Positions 25,001 to 40,000 of a stretch of DNA of 64,000 nt are shown here, piece after piece (position 1 is the stretch's first letter; each line of letters starts with the position of its first letter). Below the pieces are notes generated by a model, which was not told the origin of the DNA, made no database searches, and saw nothing but the letters and a program-made list of their open reading frames with translations. Location of the stretch: positions 2,356,001 to 2,420,000 of the forward strand of contig JAVTVJ010000452.1 in assembly GCA_034509425.1 (NCBI GenBank), written 5' to 3'. The translations under genes were made by a program, and so were the position numbers. Origin of the DNA: Eopsaltria australis. Its lineage: Eukaryota > Chordata > Aves > Passeriformes > Petroicidae.

Positions 25001-28000
25001 TCTTCTGTTCCCTCATTTTATCATGCCTTTCCAGTCTGTTGCTCCAAAATATGTGTATACTCCTCTGAATCATCTTAAAGATGGAACTATAGTGAACTTG
25101 TATGGCGTTGTGAAATTCTTCAAGCCTCCGTATGTTAGCAAAGGAACTGGTATGTACTACGTTGAAGAGATTTGAAATCTCCTTCAGCCAGAACTGTCCT
25201 TACTATGTTTGTTAAAAATCAACCAGAACAACAAATTCACATGATACTTTGACCATAGCTTTGTCCAGCTAACACCAAGGAAACAGAACAACAAATAGAT
25301 AAGAGATATCAGTCAGTTCAGGCAGACTGGTGGAGATAGCAAATGAAGAAAGTTCTTAAAGGTGATTTGTCTTTTGTCCAGCAACTTTAACAAGACTTCA
25401 GGGAACTGAGGACTTGGAACATCTTAATTAGACAAGCATTGGCTACTGGAAATCATTAGGGCAGCCATTCTTTCCAGATATGTGAAAACGGTGAAGTTGA
25501 ATGCACTGATTTTCAAAGTAGCATGTCTCTCAAACAGCTAGGAGAGATTTTTTTCTACTGAGTTATTTGTCAAGTTAATCACTTCAACTTCTTAAGTAGT
25601 AGAAATTTAACAGGGAAAATGATTATTTATATAACAGCTAGTCCTTGCCTAAATGTATGTCGTTAATAACTTCCTAATATGTCTTCCTTGTGTATTTTCA
25701 GTTGGCATTATTAAAATAACACAAGAGTATGAATAGAGAGCAGGGACACAATCTAATGTTTCTTATTTATGAAGAGAGTTGTAATTCAGTTGCTACTTCT
25801 TAATGTAAATCTCTAAAACAGTTTATATTAGTCTGGGGTTTTGAGTAAAAATATTAACTTATCAGTCAAACATTTCATTGGGGTTTTTTTTCGGGGTTTT
25901 TTTGCACAATCCAGAGTGATGTTTGCTTGAGAGAGTACAAAATGGTCAATGATTTTTCTGCATTGTCAGGGCATGAAGTGGCTCTGACAATTTTTTTGTC
26001 AGAAAATTCTGTGGTTGCATTGGACCTGGCCCAATCCTGTACCAATACATTCTCTGTCTGATGCTGTAAGAATGGAATCATGCAGCTTTAAGCTGGTGCC
26101 CACTGAAGCATGGAAAGTGGGGCCACTGTACTTTATCCATGTGGGTCTTTATTCACTATATAGAGATGCCCTGAGGTATTAGATGCTGCTCCTTCTTATA
26201 TATATTAAGACTTAAGGCTGAGGCTTTGCACTGTGCTCCCACTGAGGGTGGGTACCACTTGACTGGTACCTAATTTAGTATTGTTGATTTATATAGTCTA
26301 TAATTAAAAATTCATCATCTCTATTACCATTATTGCATAGGTGAATGTTAAAACACTGGTGAATGAAGTTAGTTTTCAGTATGTTCATAAATAATTTATT
26401 ACAGAGAAAGTTGTTTTAGCTAAGCATGCTTTTGCTTGGGGCATATAGTCTGAAAGTGTGGGAACTTTGTGAGTTTTGAAAACTGTCCAGGAAAGTGCTT
26501 TGGGTCTTGCTTGGTACAAGAGACAGATGGGATTTTGTCTGCTAGAAGATGTGTTGGAAGTGTTCAAAATTGTATTCTAACTTTCCTTCCCCAACCGTTT
26601 AAGACACTTTAAATTTTTTACAAAGGTGCTATTCTCTTCTCTCCCCTCCCTTAGTCCTAAGGATATCTCAAGTATTTAACTTTGAGGTTTAAAAGAAAAG
26701 AGAAGTAAATAGAAGAAGAAAAAGCCTCTGTCTTTGTAGTGTCTAATTACAGAGATTCTGTGCTTGACCATGAAAGTTTTAGGTCATTGCAATGTGGTAC
26801 TACTGCTTCTCCAGCCCTTTTTTTTCCATGTAGATATTGGTCAGTGTTTTCCATAAAGCAGAGAAAAATGAAGAAGGATCCTTGCTGCTGGTTAACAATG
26901 TCAGAATAATGTCCTATTTTCCTGGGGAAACCTCCATGTAGCATTTTATCATAGATACATGCAGTATATTTGGATGTCACATGTTCAGTTAAAATCTCAT
27001 TTTATCCTACCTATACATGCATGTAGATTGTAATTATTTTATTTTTATGAAATATTTCTTAGAATCAGGGGATAGCAGTTTCAGAAAAGACACTTCTAAA
27101 AAGCTTGACCACTTCCAGGCCAGCAGTTCTACATGCTCAAAATGCAGCTTGAGAATCAAATCAGATTCTTAAGAATTTTTGAAGGCCTAAGTTTTATTTT
27201 TTTTTCTATTTTTATTTGATCTTGAGCCAAGCTTATCAAACAGCCCAGAATTTGTTGAAAATTACGTAGCTGAAAGAACAAACTCTAAACTGTACATTCG
27301 GTCAACTGGAATGACAATAGTCAGTTTTTAGCAAGTAATAGCAAACCAACTTCACAGTGCAAAGCAGACCCATCACAGAATGTTGTGGTACCCATTTGTG
27401 AAGAAGCAGACTCTGTTAAACCTGCAGTGGTTTTTCCTTCAAAATATTGTGTTCCATTTTGGGTTTTTTTTCTGAATCAAAATATTGAGAATTTATTTAA
27501 ATTTTGCAGAACAGAATGAAAACCGTTCCAGAGGTAAAGATAGCGATTTCATTTCTGGACCCCTAGAGAATAAAATAATGTTCCTTTCCCTTCTGTTCAC
27601 AGTTGTTTATATGCATTTCTTCTTTAAATAACCACTGTTTCTTACCTTAAAATATAGAAGATAAATAAAAGATAAAAATATATTTAAAGGAATTAATAAT
27701 AAGTATTTGAATAAATAGTTAACAGAAATCTCAGGACAGTTACTTTGATCTACAGTTTACAAATGACAGCATCGAAACATCTGTTTAGCCAGATGCTTCT
27801 GGTAGTTACTGAATTGTTTGTATCTCTAAAGTCTATCACGGTGTTAGAAATAACAAGCTCTAGTGAAACATGTTGATTCTTTAGAGGTTTTATTTTGGGC
27901 TTCTGCAGTGTATGCTTGTGTGTACGTATATATACACACATAGGAGTGTGTGTACATTTGTATTTTTTTTTTCCTGTGTTGTTGAAATATAAGTGGTAAA

Positions 28001-31000
28001 TTAGCTGGGTCAGCTGCTTGGTGTTAGTGCACTTGTGTGTTGAGTGGCCTCAGTAAATCTTGAAAACGGTATTAAATGTTTTCTTTAGTTTTGAAGAGAG
28101 AATAATTTGCTGCAATAACCTCTCTTTTTTGTGTGTATTGAAATAAAAGAAACAGAAGGCAGTCTTTAATTAGAGTCCCTGACTGCTAACATCATTGCCC
28201 AAAACCTTTTTATATCTTGGAAGGGGAAGGTTATTGGTTCGGGGTAGTGGTTTTCCAGTAAATGTTATTGAGGAATAAATATGTGATTGCCCAAAAGGGG
28301 ATGTGTAATTAGATCAATGCTTTCCACCTTAACAATTTATAGAAGCATATTCGTCAGGAAGTGCTGAAGTCCTCTGTAAAACTACCATAAATGTTTAATC
28401 AGTAGATACTAAACAGCTTGTTAGTCCTACAATATCAATAACTACTAATCTGGAAAGCTTTTTTAGCAATTCTGGTTTTCTTAGGATGACTGAAAATTGA
28501 ATTTGTACATGAAGCTGTGGGCTTTGGGGTTTTTGTGTTTGTTTTTTGTCTTTCTATACACACTGTGGAGAAATGCTGACTTTCTGCTCATGCTGATGAG
28601 CAACATAACAGAGATTTCCACAAAAGAGTGGAAATGCTGTGGCGTTATGAAAGGAAAGTCGTAACCTCAGGAATGAACCTGGACTGTCATGATAGTGGAG
28701 GCAACTTTAGATTTTCAGTAACTGTTACAGGGCTGCAAGAGATTCTTGTTTCAAACCATTTAAAGTCAGAACCTAGAAGCTAGACAATCAGCATTCTCCA
28801 TGCAGACAGTGCTACCTTCTACTGATTACCAAATAGTTGTGGATTTTTTATTAAATGAAATAAAGAACTCATTAACAAGTTAAAATAATTGTATTTTTAA
28901 AGAGCAATAAGGTCTAATCTGAAAGAATATAAAAAGCATGTAGGATGCATGCAGACCATCACTGTACTTTCATTTAAATTAAACGTGAGTTATGTCTCCT
29001 TGTTTTCATAAACACCAATTCTGAGGTGTTACAAGCATCCTGACATGTAGCAGTCCATGGCAGGTGGTCCCTCGTATGATGTTAAGCCTAAGTGAGAATA
29101 CCTCTTCATAATAATTAAATATATTTTTTAAAAGGTGGGTGCAGTTTGAAGTTCTGTGTAGTGTCAGCCGAAATTTAGTTCTTTTACTGAGACAGTCTAG
29201 TACGAAAGTAAAAATCTTTCTTCTGAAGCATATAAATTTGCTGAACTGTGCATTCATTGTGTCATATTTTTGAGACAGATTATTGCAGATAAAATCTACT
29301 TTTTTTTAAAGAACATCAGTGGGTTTTTTAAATCAGTGGAGTAAATTTCTCTAGTAAGGGAAAATTGACTCCAGTATGTAAATTTCTATTTTATTTTTAT
29401 TTATTTGTTTGGCAATGAAGGGGTTTTGCTTTGTTGGAAAGTATATTGAGAAAAATCAAAAGTGTGACCAATGACATTACATTATTTTGTTTAACTCTGG
29501 GACATTATTTAAATTCAGCAATTCTGTTTAGAGCTTGACTCGTTGTCTTTTCAGAAAAGTGAATTCATTCACTGATAAGTAATGCTATTGTGGAAAACAG
29601 GAAACAATTTCATATTTCAGCTGGAAAAGAAAAGACAGGTGGCTTTTTATTGTTAACCTTTAAAAAGGACCTTGCTGAGTGAAGATTTCATTAAAAAAAA
29701 TCAGTCTTTATGCTTTGTTCTCAAAGACCTCTACTGTGATTAGGTTTATTGAAGTGGTGTTTTGAGGTGATAGTGAGAAATGGAAGACTAAAGTCACAGA
29801 GGTAGAGAACCTATATTATGTAGAAAGTGCTCCCTGGCTATGTACAGCAAGTGTAGTATTTTATACTGCTTTGACAAGGATGGTTATCAGTCTTACATGA
29901 TTATGCTAATTACACAGAAAATTGAGGCAGTGTGTTAACGTCTACCATTAAATAGGCAGCTGCACATGTATGAAGCTGACTAGGTTGTGTAATGACAGCA
30001 TCAAAGGGTAACTACAGTTTTAATGTGAAATGTTTTTTCTATTTCCCCTTGATTCTGATGTTGGAACATATCAGTGCACTGTAGCATGCTATTCTGTATC
30101 CCCAAAGGATTGTAAATCTATGAATCATACGGGTTTTTCTTCTTAATTGCTCATTTTGCTCGTATTTACAACAGATCTTTTAAGTTAACCTCTAGAATTC
30201 ATACCCAAAGAAATACATCAGTCTTTGGATTGCAGTAGTAAATACTTGCAGTTCTGTCAGCTGAAATGGAAAATACAGGTTTCATTTATGTCATCCACAA
30301 ATACTGCTCTATTCTGGACTGGTCTGCATTGTCATCTTTGTATCTTGTTTTGATTTTACTTTTTAGATCATTATTAGAAGTGAAATTCTATGTGAAAAAA
30401 TTCTGTGAAGTTTAACCTCAGCAAGACGTATTTCATATTTTTACTTTTTGACTACCACTGTGTGACTCTATTCTTGTGGAATACATATCTATCTTTCATG
30501 TTTTGTTGAAGGATATGTAATTTATGCTTCAGTTTGCTTATAGAACTTGTAGAACTCATTACCTTTTCAGAAAGCTGTACAAAATAAATCTTGGAAAATG
30601 ATTTTATAAAATTGTACATATGCTCCTCATTTTGTAGAACAAGTAATTGAAACGTGGAAGAATAGCATGCCTGTTGCAGACAAGAGAAAAGTTTGTGTGT
30701 TCTTGCTCACAGAGCTGTTCTTAATCACATATTTCATTTTCAGTTATTTGGGCTAATTATCGGCAGGATGGGCCACACTTCAGTTGTTATGATACTGTCA
30801 AAAATTACCTTTGAAAAAGTTACACAGATCATAGCAGAAAAAAATTGGCCATAGGGGTGTTCCTCCCAAATTTAGTATCTGTGTATTAATAATTCCTTAA
30901 TGCCTGTTAAGCATCCCAACACTTTTATATTTTACAGATTATTGCTCAGTTGTAACGCTTGTGGACTCATCAAATGTGAAGTTAACATGTACTCTTTTTA

Positions 31001-34000
31001 ATGGAAACCTAGATTCTCTACCAAAAATTTACAAAGTTGGAGATATTGTTCGATTTCATAGAATAAAGGTATGTACTAGGATGTGGGGGGTTTATGTGCT
31101 TGCTTTTCTGCCACGGGAGGACTATAGGAGTAATTTAGTTCTGCACGTACAAAAATTAACTCTTGGAGACATTAAATAAAGCAGCTGATTTTTAAAACAT
31201 CTATGGTTATGGTATGGACCAAAACTGAAAGTAAACTATGACGTATTTTCAACAACAACCATACTTATTAAGCTACTTGACAAAAAATCATATGGTACTT
31301 CCAGATGAACAGAGTTTAACTGACATAAATCAGCGCAATTTATTCTTCTTCAAAATGATAGAACTGAGGAGTTTCTTTAGGTCTTCTGTTGTGGACCAGT
31401 TTAGGTCAGCAAGAGATTCACTCCAGGAAAGGGAATCTATCTGGGCTTGTTACTGTGCAGTGTGCTCCTGCTGCTGCTTCAGTGTTACCCTGTATTACTC
31501 CCTATTCATCTGTATCAAAGGGCATGCAGGAAATGGTGTATAGCTTTGATGCTGCTTCTGCTGGATGCTTTTCTTATTCCTGCTGTGACTGTGTAGGGAA
31601 GAGGAACCACCCTACAGGGACTTGAATGGAAGTCTTGTAATGGTGGACCATACTTAAAGAGCTGCATAATAGGACCAAAGATACGATTTTACCATTAATT
31701 TGCAATGTAACCATACATAATTTTATATTTACTTTTTGTGTAAAATAATTATAGCAGAAATTAATAAATGTAATGAAAGAGGCCAGTGGAAAAAAAAAAA
31801 AAAAACACCCCTCAGTTTGCATATCTGAACACTCTTGAGAGATCTAGGAAATTTAGTACTGTACAAAAGGATGATAAAAGGGATAAAGATCCATAGTACT
31901 AAGCATGTACATTTTGATATGGTGTAGCAGGAGAACAAAGAGGAAAACCCCATGACAATAAATGTAAAAAGTGGTAAGATTTATGTAGTAATTGAATTTT
32001 ATACCAATGAGATAGTTAAGAAAGAACTTGTAAAAGATTCAGAAACAGTCTTCAGTTATTCCTCTATATTATAAGTGTTTAAAATTCAGAGAGAAATTAG
32101 CTAACCTATTCTGGGTTAGTACAAGGTTTCTCTGAGGTCATCTTTATATATTGTAGGAGTGGAATTAAAGTGTCTATATTTTGAAGCTTATGTTCCTGAT
32201 CAGTACTTGAGATGTCTTATTGGAAGTTCATGAATGTAACTTCAGATGGCAAAGTCTTACGCTAAATTTTAATATTTTCTCTGAATCCATCAGAATGAGT
32301 GTTATATAGATACAGTCATGTCAGAAATTCAGTGGAGATAAAAACTTGTTTATTGCTTCTGAAAACAGAGTGCATATTTTATATATGTGAAAAAGGAGAA
32401 AATAGAAAGGAGCTGGTCAAAAGAATTGAGAAGTTGTATGGCTGTAGTAGGTCAGTATTGGATTTCTCAGCACTCGTTAAGAAAATAAACAAGACCACTG
32501 TCAGGAAATTTATGTATTAAACCTCTTTTATGTAAACATAGTATTGTCTGACTTCTACTCTTCATTATTATGACAAACTTACTAAGGAAACTTACTGATA
32601 GAGCACAGGTAAGGGACCTCACCATTCTGATTTGGCATCCCTTTCTTGAGATTGTTCTAGAATCTTTGTCAGTTGGCACTTTCTCAGTTCTCCAAGATGA
32701 TGTTCCAGTATTTAAAGAGAGGGTCCATCAATTTACTTCTCATATACACTTTTTTTTATCATGGTTGGGCTGTTCTGAGTGGTTTCCAGTCCTATCTGAT
32801 CTCCAGCTGCTCACAATCTATGTCTCTTCAGATGCATTAGTTGAGTGTTTGTTTAATTACTTTCTAAGTGAAAATGATCTAGAATCACTGAGTTGTCTTT
32901 TTTGGATGGGAATATTCTGATTACCCCAGACTAAGAAACAGATACTTTGGAAGTTTTCCTATCTGATCTGAGGTAGAAATTAGGTAGAAATCTGATCCAA
33001 AAGCCTGGTGCCAACTTGTGGGAATGAACTGGGAGGGGGAGGACCTCTTTTCAGCCACAACCAGCATAGTAGGTATGATTTCTAATTAAACTTTCTGCAT
33101 TTCTTCCTTCACTCTCTCCTGTTTTTGTCTTCAGGACTTAATCATCTTCTCTTAGCTTGCTGAATATAAAAAAATCCAGGGTAGCAGAGGCTGTAGTCTG
33201 TCAAAGCTGTGCTTGCCAATGAGGACTGATAGATACACACAGCCCTTAGAGCATGTGCTCACGTTCTATCTGCCCCAGATATGCTTTCGAGGGACTTACA
33301 GGAAGTTGACATTGATAGCAAACACATTTTAAAAATTGCTGCTCCCAGTTACACTGTTGGCTACTAATGGATAACTTCTCATAGAGCTGTTGGCAAGATC
33401 TGATGGTCAGAGCTAATGAGAATTTAATGAAGAGAATTCTATTGGAATTACTCTGTATAGAGGGTAATTTAATTTGCTTAGTATTTATTGCAGAGAAGGA
33501 AAATTGTGTCTTAGTAACAGAACTGGAAAATTATCTAGTTTTAATTACATTTTTGTTAATATTCCTTGAAGGGCATCTTTATGCATGTTATCTCACGATG
33601 ATACCTCATGAATTGTAGAATCTAGTGATTTGCAGTACTGTACCTGGGATTTCAGCCACAAGCAGTGTTCTGCAGAGATTGTGGAAGGTGAGCCCCCCAG
33701 CCAGGCCTGTGATCTATTTGTCTAGTCTCCCATCTTCATGGCAAAGGAGGAGTTTTATTAGATGGATTTTTCTTCAACTTTCTTTTTTATTTTTCACTTT
33801 GAATGTTCTTAATATCTTAGAAATAATGCCTAATGGTACACTATTAGAGGGAAAAGGCAACCTGCTGGTACTGGCTAAGCCTGCAATATTTTATCCTCCC
33901 TTGACTTAGGAGTTTTGGCTGGTATTCTGCCTTGCTTAAAATGCTCAGACCCTGCCATGATGATAGAATTGTTAATTTCCTCATTGGCTTTTCTCTAGTA

Positions 34001-37000
34001 TTCCTTATTACCTCTGAGTGAATCACAAACAAGAACTTATTTCCTCACTTCCAGTGAAGAGAATTGGTATTTGATTTCCATGAGAACTGGAAAAAAGTGA
34101 AGCGCATTCTTATTTCAGCATTCATCTTGTTCAGTGTACCCTAGCTGTTCAGTGCAGTCACTGTCCAGGGTGTGTTCTGCTGGGTCTTTTTCCTGTACAC
34201 ACAGCATTGCAGTGTGTGATTCATGTGCAGCACTTGGAGAATGAGGACCAAGACAGTGACCTCTGATTGCAAACTCCATTTGTATGGCTTCCTTGGCATA
34301 ATGCAAACCTGTAGCAATTACAAAGCCTTAATTCTCTATCTTTTTGTCATAGTATACTTGATGCTGTTCTCCTCTCTTACTTTCATTAACCTTAACTTCT
34401 TTTGTAAATAGGCTCCAGTTGCTGTAACAAATGAAATAGGAATTGTAAAGTTGTCAGCCTCTATCTTAGACAGTACTATTGCATCACCACTGCACTTCTC
34501 AAGTCGTGCACTGTGTGGGAAAATGTTCTGTAGAAAAATAGGGTCATGAAGGTAATGGAACATTATATCATAGTATAAATGCACCATGAACTGAATTGAG
34601 TTTTCATAGACATCAATAGCTGTCATCTACTAACTTTGGGATAATTATGGATTATAATACTATTGTTTTATCTTTGTGGTTGGATCACAGACACGGAGAA
34701 TCATTAAGATTGGAAATTACCTCTAAGATCATCAAGTCCAGCATTTGACCAAATACCACCATGCCTAATGAAGTATCCTAGATCTTTAGAATAAAAAAAT
34801 GGAGAAAAACACCATGAAAATCAAATTCCTTGCATACTGTTAATTGCATATTCATCTGATTCAAACTCTTCAGATTTAAAATATAAAAGCATTGCCTCTT
34901 TAAGCAAAAGGATTTAATAGCCACGATGTAATGGTGATTCCTTTCATGGATCGGTAGATTGACAAGTGTTAGATGTATGTTTTGCTAGTGAGTTTCTAAG
35001 GTGTTTGTCCATAGAGGAGGGGGAATCTGAATGTCAAATATATGGAGCATGACTTCATAACAACATAGAAGTATCACACTCCCTTTTTCGTTATCCTTAC
35101 TAATTCTGATCTGTCTCTGTTCTTGTGTATCATTCCCCTGAACATAGTAATATTTAACATAGCATTCGTTTCACTGTGGTACTTTCTTTGATCTTTGAAC
35201 CAATCTGCTGTTATTTCCAGGAGCAATCTTAATTTTGCACATAGGTAGCAGTTTTCTTGTCTCTTCGTATTCCATCCTTTAGTTTAATCCAGTTTGTCCA
35301 ACAAAAGTTGCTTTTCTCTCCTTCTTTCTACTTGAAGCAATATGGAAGGTACTGAGAGAAAGACACAGCAGAAGTATCTGCTCGCTTCTTATTCCTGGGC
35401 AGCTCTAGCCGTAGCTGTTGGGTTGATAAGGATGAGGGGGGAAAGTCTGGAGCTTGGATATTTAGCATACTGAATGAACATTAAACTTTGGCAGAATATA
35501 GTTCCCAGACTCTTAGTGTCTTCTGAGTAAATGTGGTCCAAATATATAAGCATGGCCAAAGTTAGGTTTGAGACCTTCTGCTAAAAATGATGTTGAAGAA
35601 TGTGTTGTCTGTTGCACTGCTACCCAGTTTTCAAATGCTTTTTCTGAAGAGTGGAAGCAGTAAGCAGATTATTTTTAATACAGAAATATGAGTATTGCTA
35701 TTGCTTTTGGCTCCCCTTCAAAAATTCTGTAAGGCATGCAACTCATTTTGAATGGAATTTAAAGTAAAAAGTATTTATCCTGTAGTAAATTATGTCAGGA
35801 AATACTGACTGTAGGCAGTGACAGAGTGTCTCTAATTTGAAATCTTAGTAATTTGCACATGTTTTCTGAAATTTTCATTTCAGTACTTTTGGTCAAATTA
35901 CTGGATCAGGTTTCAAATATGTAGAAAATATTCCAAAATAGTAATTTTTTACTCTACTAGAATTTCCTTAAATAAACTACGCCACTTTCTCTGAGGAATA
36001 TTTCTAAAGCAGTATCATGCTGGCTTTTTAAATTATTAAACCAGAAATTATTTCAACTGGCCTAAACTTTTTGTGTACAAGTTTTTCCACAAAATACTTG
36101 TAGCTGCAGGTGAATTGAATTGGTAAATAAAATACAATGTATTGCTCATTTGCTTCTTTTATTTATGTTTCCATTGCTGCAGATGTTTCTGACAATCTTA
36201 TTTTGCAGGCAGCAGTTCTCAGGAATGCTAGAGAATAAGCTATCATTGATGGTCCTGATATCTAAGTGTGTTTATCTTGTCCTCAAAACAAATAATTTTA
36301 CTTCCATGTGGCTGTCTTTGTTAATATTCTTTTAAAAGGTGCCTGCAGATAGTTTTGGTAGTTCCATTTTCTTCTTGTGGTATTTAAACATATTCAAAAT
36401 TATTTAATTTATACTTCAAATGGCTTCTCTATTTTATTAGTATCTCTCTGTTCATACAGCTGGAGGTACACAAGTAAGCCAGGATTACATTATTAAAATA
36501 TAAGAAAATATTATCAGCATCCTGTATTATCCAAATTTGTTTAGACTATTTACTTAAGATGAGAAAACATTTACAAAATATAAAGAAATACACCAGATGT
36601 ATGCTGGTGGGGTTGATTTTTCTGACAGGATACTTTTTTCTTACAAATATCATCAGTAACAATCCTAGAAAAAATAAAATCTTCCTTCTTAGTATAAAAA
36701 CGTGTGCATTAGCTTGGTATATGTTGTTTCCCAAGGCATTCTTTGATATTCTAAGATGATCTGTGACTGCAGTGGTTTCATAATAGTCCTTTGCTTCTAT
36801 AATTTAACAATCAGTTTTGATGGAAAACTACCTTGGAGATGCTATTATTCCAGCTTTATACACTACTGACTATCACACTTTCCCATTTAGTGAGATGAAT
36901 AACACCATCTTCAGAAAAAAAACAGATGTATTTTACTTTGCTGTAAATCTATTTATAAATATTTCAAGATTAGCTTATTTTCAATAACCATATTCAGGAT

Positions 37001-40000
37001 AGTGTTGTACCCCATAGAAATCACTAGAGTTTATTGTCCATGCAGTTTGTTAAGGTGACATTTCACCTATTGTTCTTTGGTTTACAAAAACTATGCCAAA
37101 GACTCCTGCGATATATATTGGAATTCACTTGCTTGCCTAGAACAAGCTGAATGTATTTTATCTGCTTCATTTTTGTCCCAGAGGATATCTTTATTTAGCA
37201 ACCTTTATTTATTGAAGTTGTTTTAAATTCTCAGGGAATTTTTAAAGAGATAGACATCTACCCCACTTCTCTGTTATCCCCCTGCTTCACCCTCCCCCAC
37301 CAATTTTTAAGAAAATATGTCCACCTCCTCTAGAAATGACACAGAATCTACTGAAGGGGAATTGTTGTCATATGCAAAAGTCCCATATTGACTCTTCCAT
37401 AAGTTTAATTCAATTTCAAAATCGTTTAAAAAATACAACATGTTTACAGTATCAATGCTTAACTTGATATGGGATCTTCTTAAGAGTGCTGTAATGAACC
37501 AACAATAGATTTTGTTCATTTTATCCTCCAGTGATCCCCCATCACTTTAGCAATTATTTGTTTTTAAAGGATGAGCCCAAAGAATTTCTGTTGACGGTCA
37601 TCTGTTCTGTGGGTCCAACATAAGTAATTTTCCAGCTGTGAAATGCTTTGTTCTGTAACCCATTCTACACTTTCTTCTCCTGTTTGTTCTGTTGTTCACT
37701 AAATAACATTGTTGAATTCTGTTTACGTTTGAGATGACTCAGTGACTTCTTCACTTCCCTTGTGATGTGCCCAAGAACATCTGGGTTTGCTAAAGATCAC
37801 TGGTAATTTTCCCATCATGACGGTTGAGATTTACCTTCTTACATATTTTATTTTGTTTTTATTTTATTTTATAATTGCCTTTTCTTACATTAAGACTGAT
37901 TTCAAATTCACTAAATGAGGGTACTGGGAGATGTCAGAAATACAGTATGTCAGCCTCTTCATGCATGACATAAAGGATTTGGGAAAAGAGGAAAATAACA
38001 TGCAGTGAAATATTGGTGGAAACCCAGGGAGACAAAGTCCTTTCTTTCTGGTTTTGTGAAAGGTTTAGAGCCTTCACAGAAGACAGAATTTTTACTAAGA
38101 AAGAAATCAAGATACTTTATAATGATTTAAAAGAACTAGTGATGAAATAAATGAAGAGGTGAATTAGAAATTAAAACACTTTGAGAAATATTTAACATGT
38201 CAGACAAGATATGAAAGATATTCCTGAAGTATGTTTTGATACAGGATGAATAGGTAAAAGTGATGAGAGTTTTTGTCCCCATTGGATATTACCTGTTTAG
38301 AGAAGCTATGGATTATATTGCCAGTGATTAGCAGCTAAAGTGAATCTTTGTGTTTATATTAGAGAACATCTTACAGGGGGACATGTTTTTCCAGATCTTG
38401 GATAATGGGGTGCAAGTTGATTATGAAACTATGTATTTTCCTTATTTGTCCTTTGGCTTATCTTGTATTTTCAGTATTTAAACGTAAAGGTTAAAAAATA
38501 AAAGCTCTTCAGTGTTTTACGGAAGAAAAACTAACTAAGTTGATGTGCTCCATTGGTCAGGTCTGGAGAATGCTTAAGTAAATGAAAGTTTATCTTGGAG
38601 ATGACCCTTAATGCATTTATGCATTATGTCAAAGTAGCAGGGATTAAGGGAGTTTCTGTCACCAAGATTGAACTGCTTTGTTTATGAATTTCCAAGGTCA
38701 ATGAATGCCTGATTTTTGTGCTTTTTAAATTTCACCACCTTTATGAAATATAGGCCTAAATCATTGGCAGTGTTTTGCTGTTTAGAACTTCTGACACACG
38801 TTTCATGTTCTGTAGTTTCAAATCAGTAGGATTTTCAACTATTTGAAAACAGAGCACTGTCAGTCCCATACTAGACTGTCTCACAAATGCTGTGATCATG
38901 CATGTTATTGCTTACTTGGTAACCCGACATGAATTAAAAAGAGATGGATCACAGCAGACAGTTTCAGATTTCTGGATAATGAGTCATGCAGTGCTTTGAT
39001 ATAGATAAACCTATAATTGCAGGGAGCACTAAGACTGGACTAGACCCTTGAAGGGATGCTTCAGTCTTTAAATGCTGTGTTTCATATGGCAGCAGATACA
39101 CAGCTAATCAGCAGGATTCAGGAGACCTGATGTGAGCAGGGCAGTAGACATTGAATAATTGTGGTAGCTGTATTCATAATTCAAGGAATGAAAGCTCATC
39201 ACTGTTTGCTTTATGGAAAAAAAATACCTCCTTGAACTGGTTTTTTTTTTCAGCTCCATAGTTTTGGGAAACAAGGCTCTTATGGGGGGCCAAAAACAGG
39301 AATTCATAATATCTTTGCCATTACTCTGCTGTGTAACCCCTAAAAATTAATTCCGCTTGTGCCTTAGTTTCCCCCTTTGTAAGAGCAATCCTGATACATT
39401 CCACACACAAATATTTTGACGTGCAAATAAAATACTCTGCAAATATGCTGTAGGTATAAATGTTACAGGTACGTATTAGTCTGCCTCTTCAAAAATTCAT
39501 TGTTTAAGATCATATTTCTGCTTATACATTTGTATTCTTATTCATGTTAATCTTCTCTTTTTGTTTTGTTTTTATTTTTACTCTGTTCTCCCAATAGAAC
39601 CAGGAACAGAAATGATTAATGGTTCATTTTTCATGCACATGATAAAGCAGAAATATATTAGTTTTTCCATGCAGTGCAAACTTCTTTTTCTCACTCATGT
39701 TTTATTACAGGTCAGGGAATACAATGGGCAGATGCAGGGTATTACCAGTTCGGGATTTGCATCCTTAACATTTGATGGAACTGTAGGAGCTCCAGTAGTT
39801 CCTCGAACTTCTAGCAAAGTGTACACTTTCATGGATGAAGAACAGAAAACAGTAGAAGAATTACGTATTTGGGCAGCCAGTAATATTTCCATCTCTGCAC
39901 CAGCAACAAAATTATCTGATGTTCAGCCAATGCTCTTCTTTGATCTCACTTGCCAGCTGATAGGAAAAGCAAAAGTGGATGGATCTTCTTTTCTTCTAAA

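Noticed and set aside
25150..25175. Short tail read-through after exon 6 (GMYYVEEI then stop)
   Set aside because: It is intronic sequence past a good GTATGT donor; the conserved DYCSVV continuation is in exon 7.
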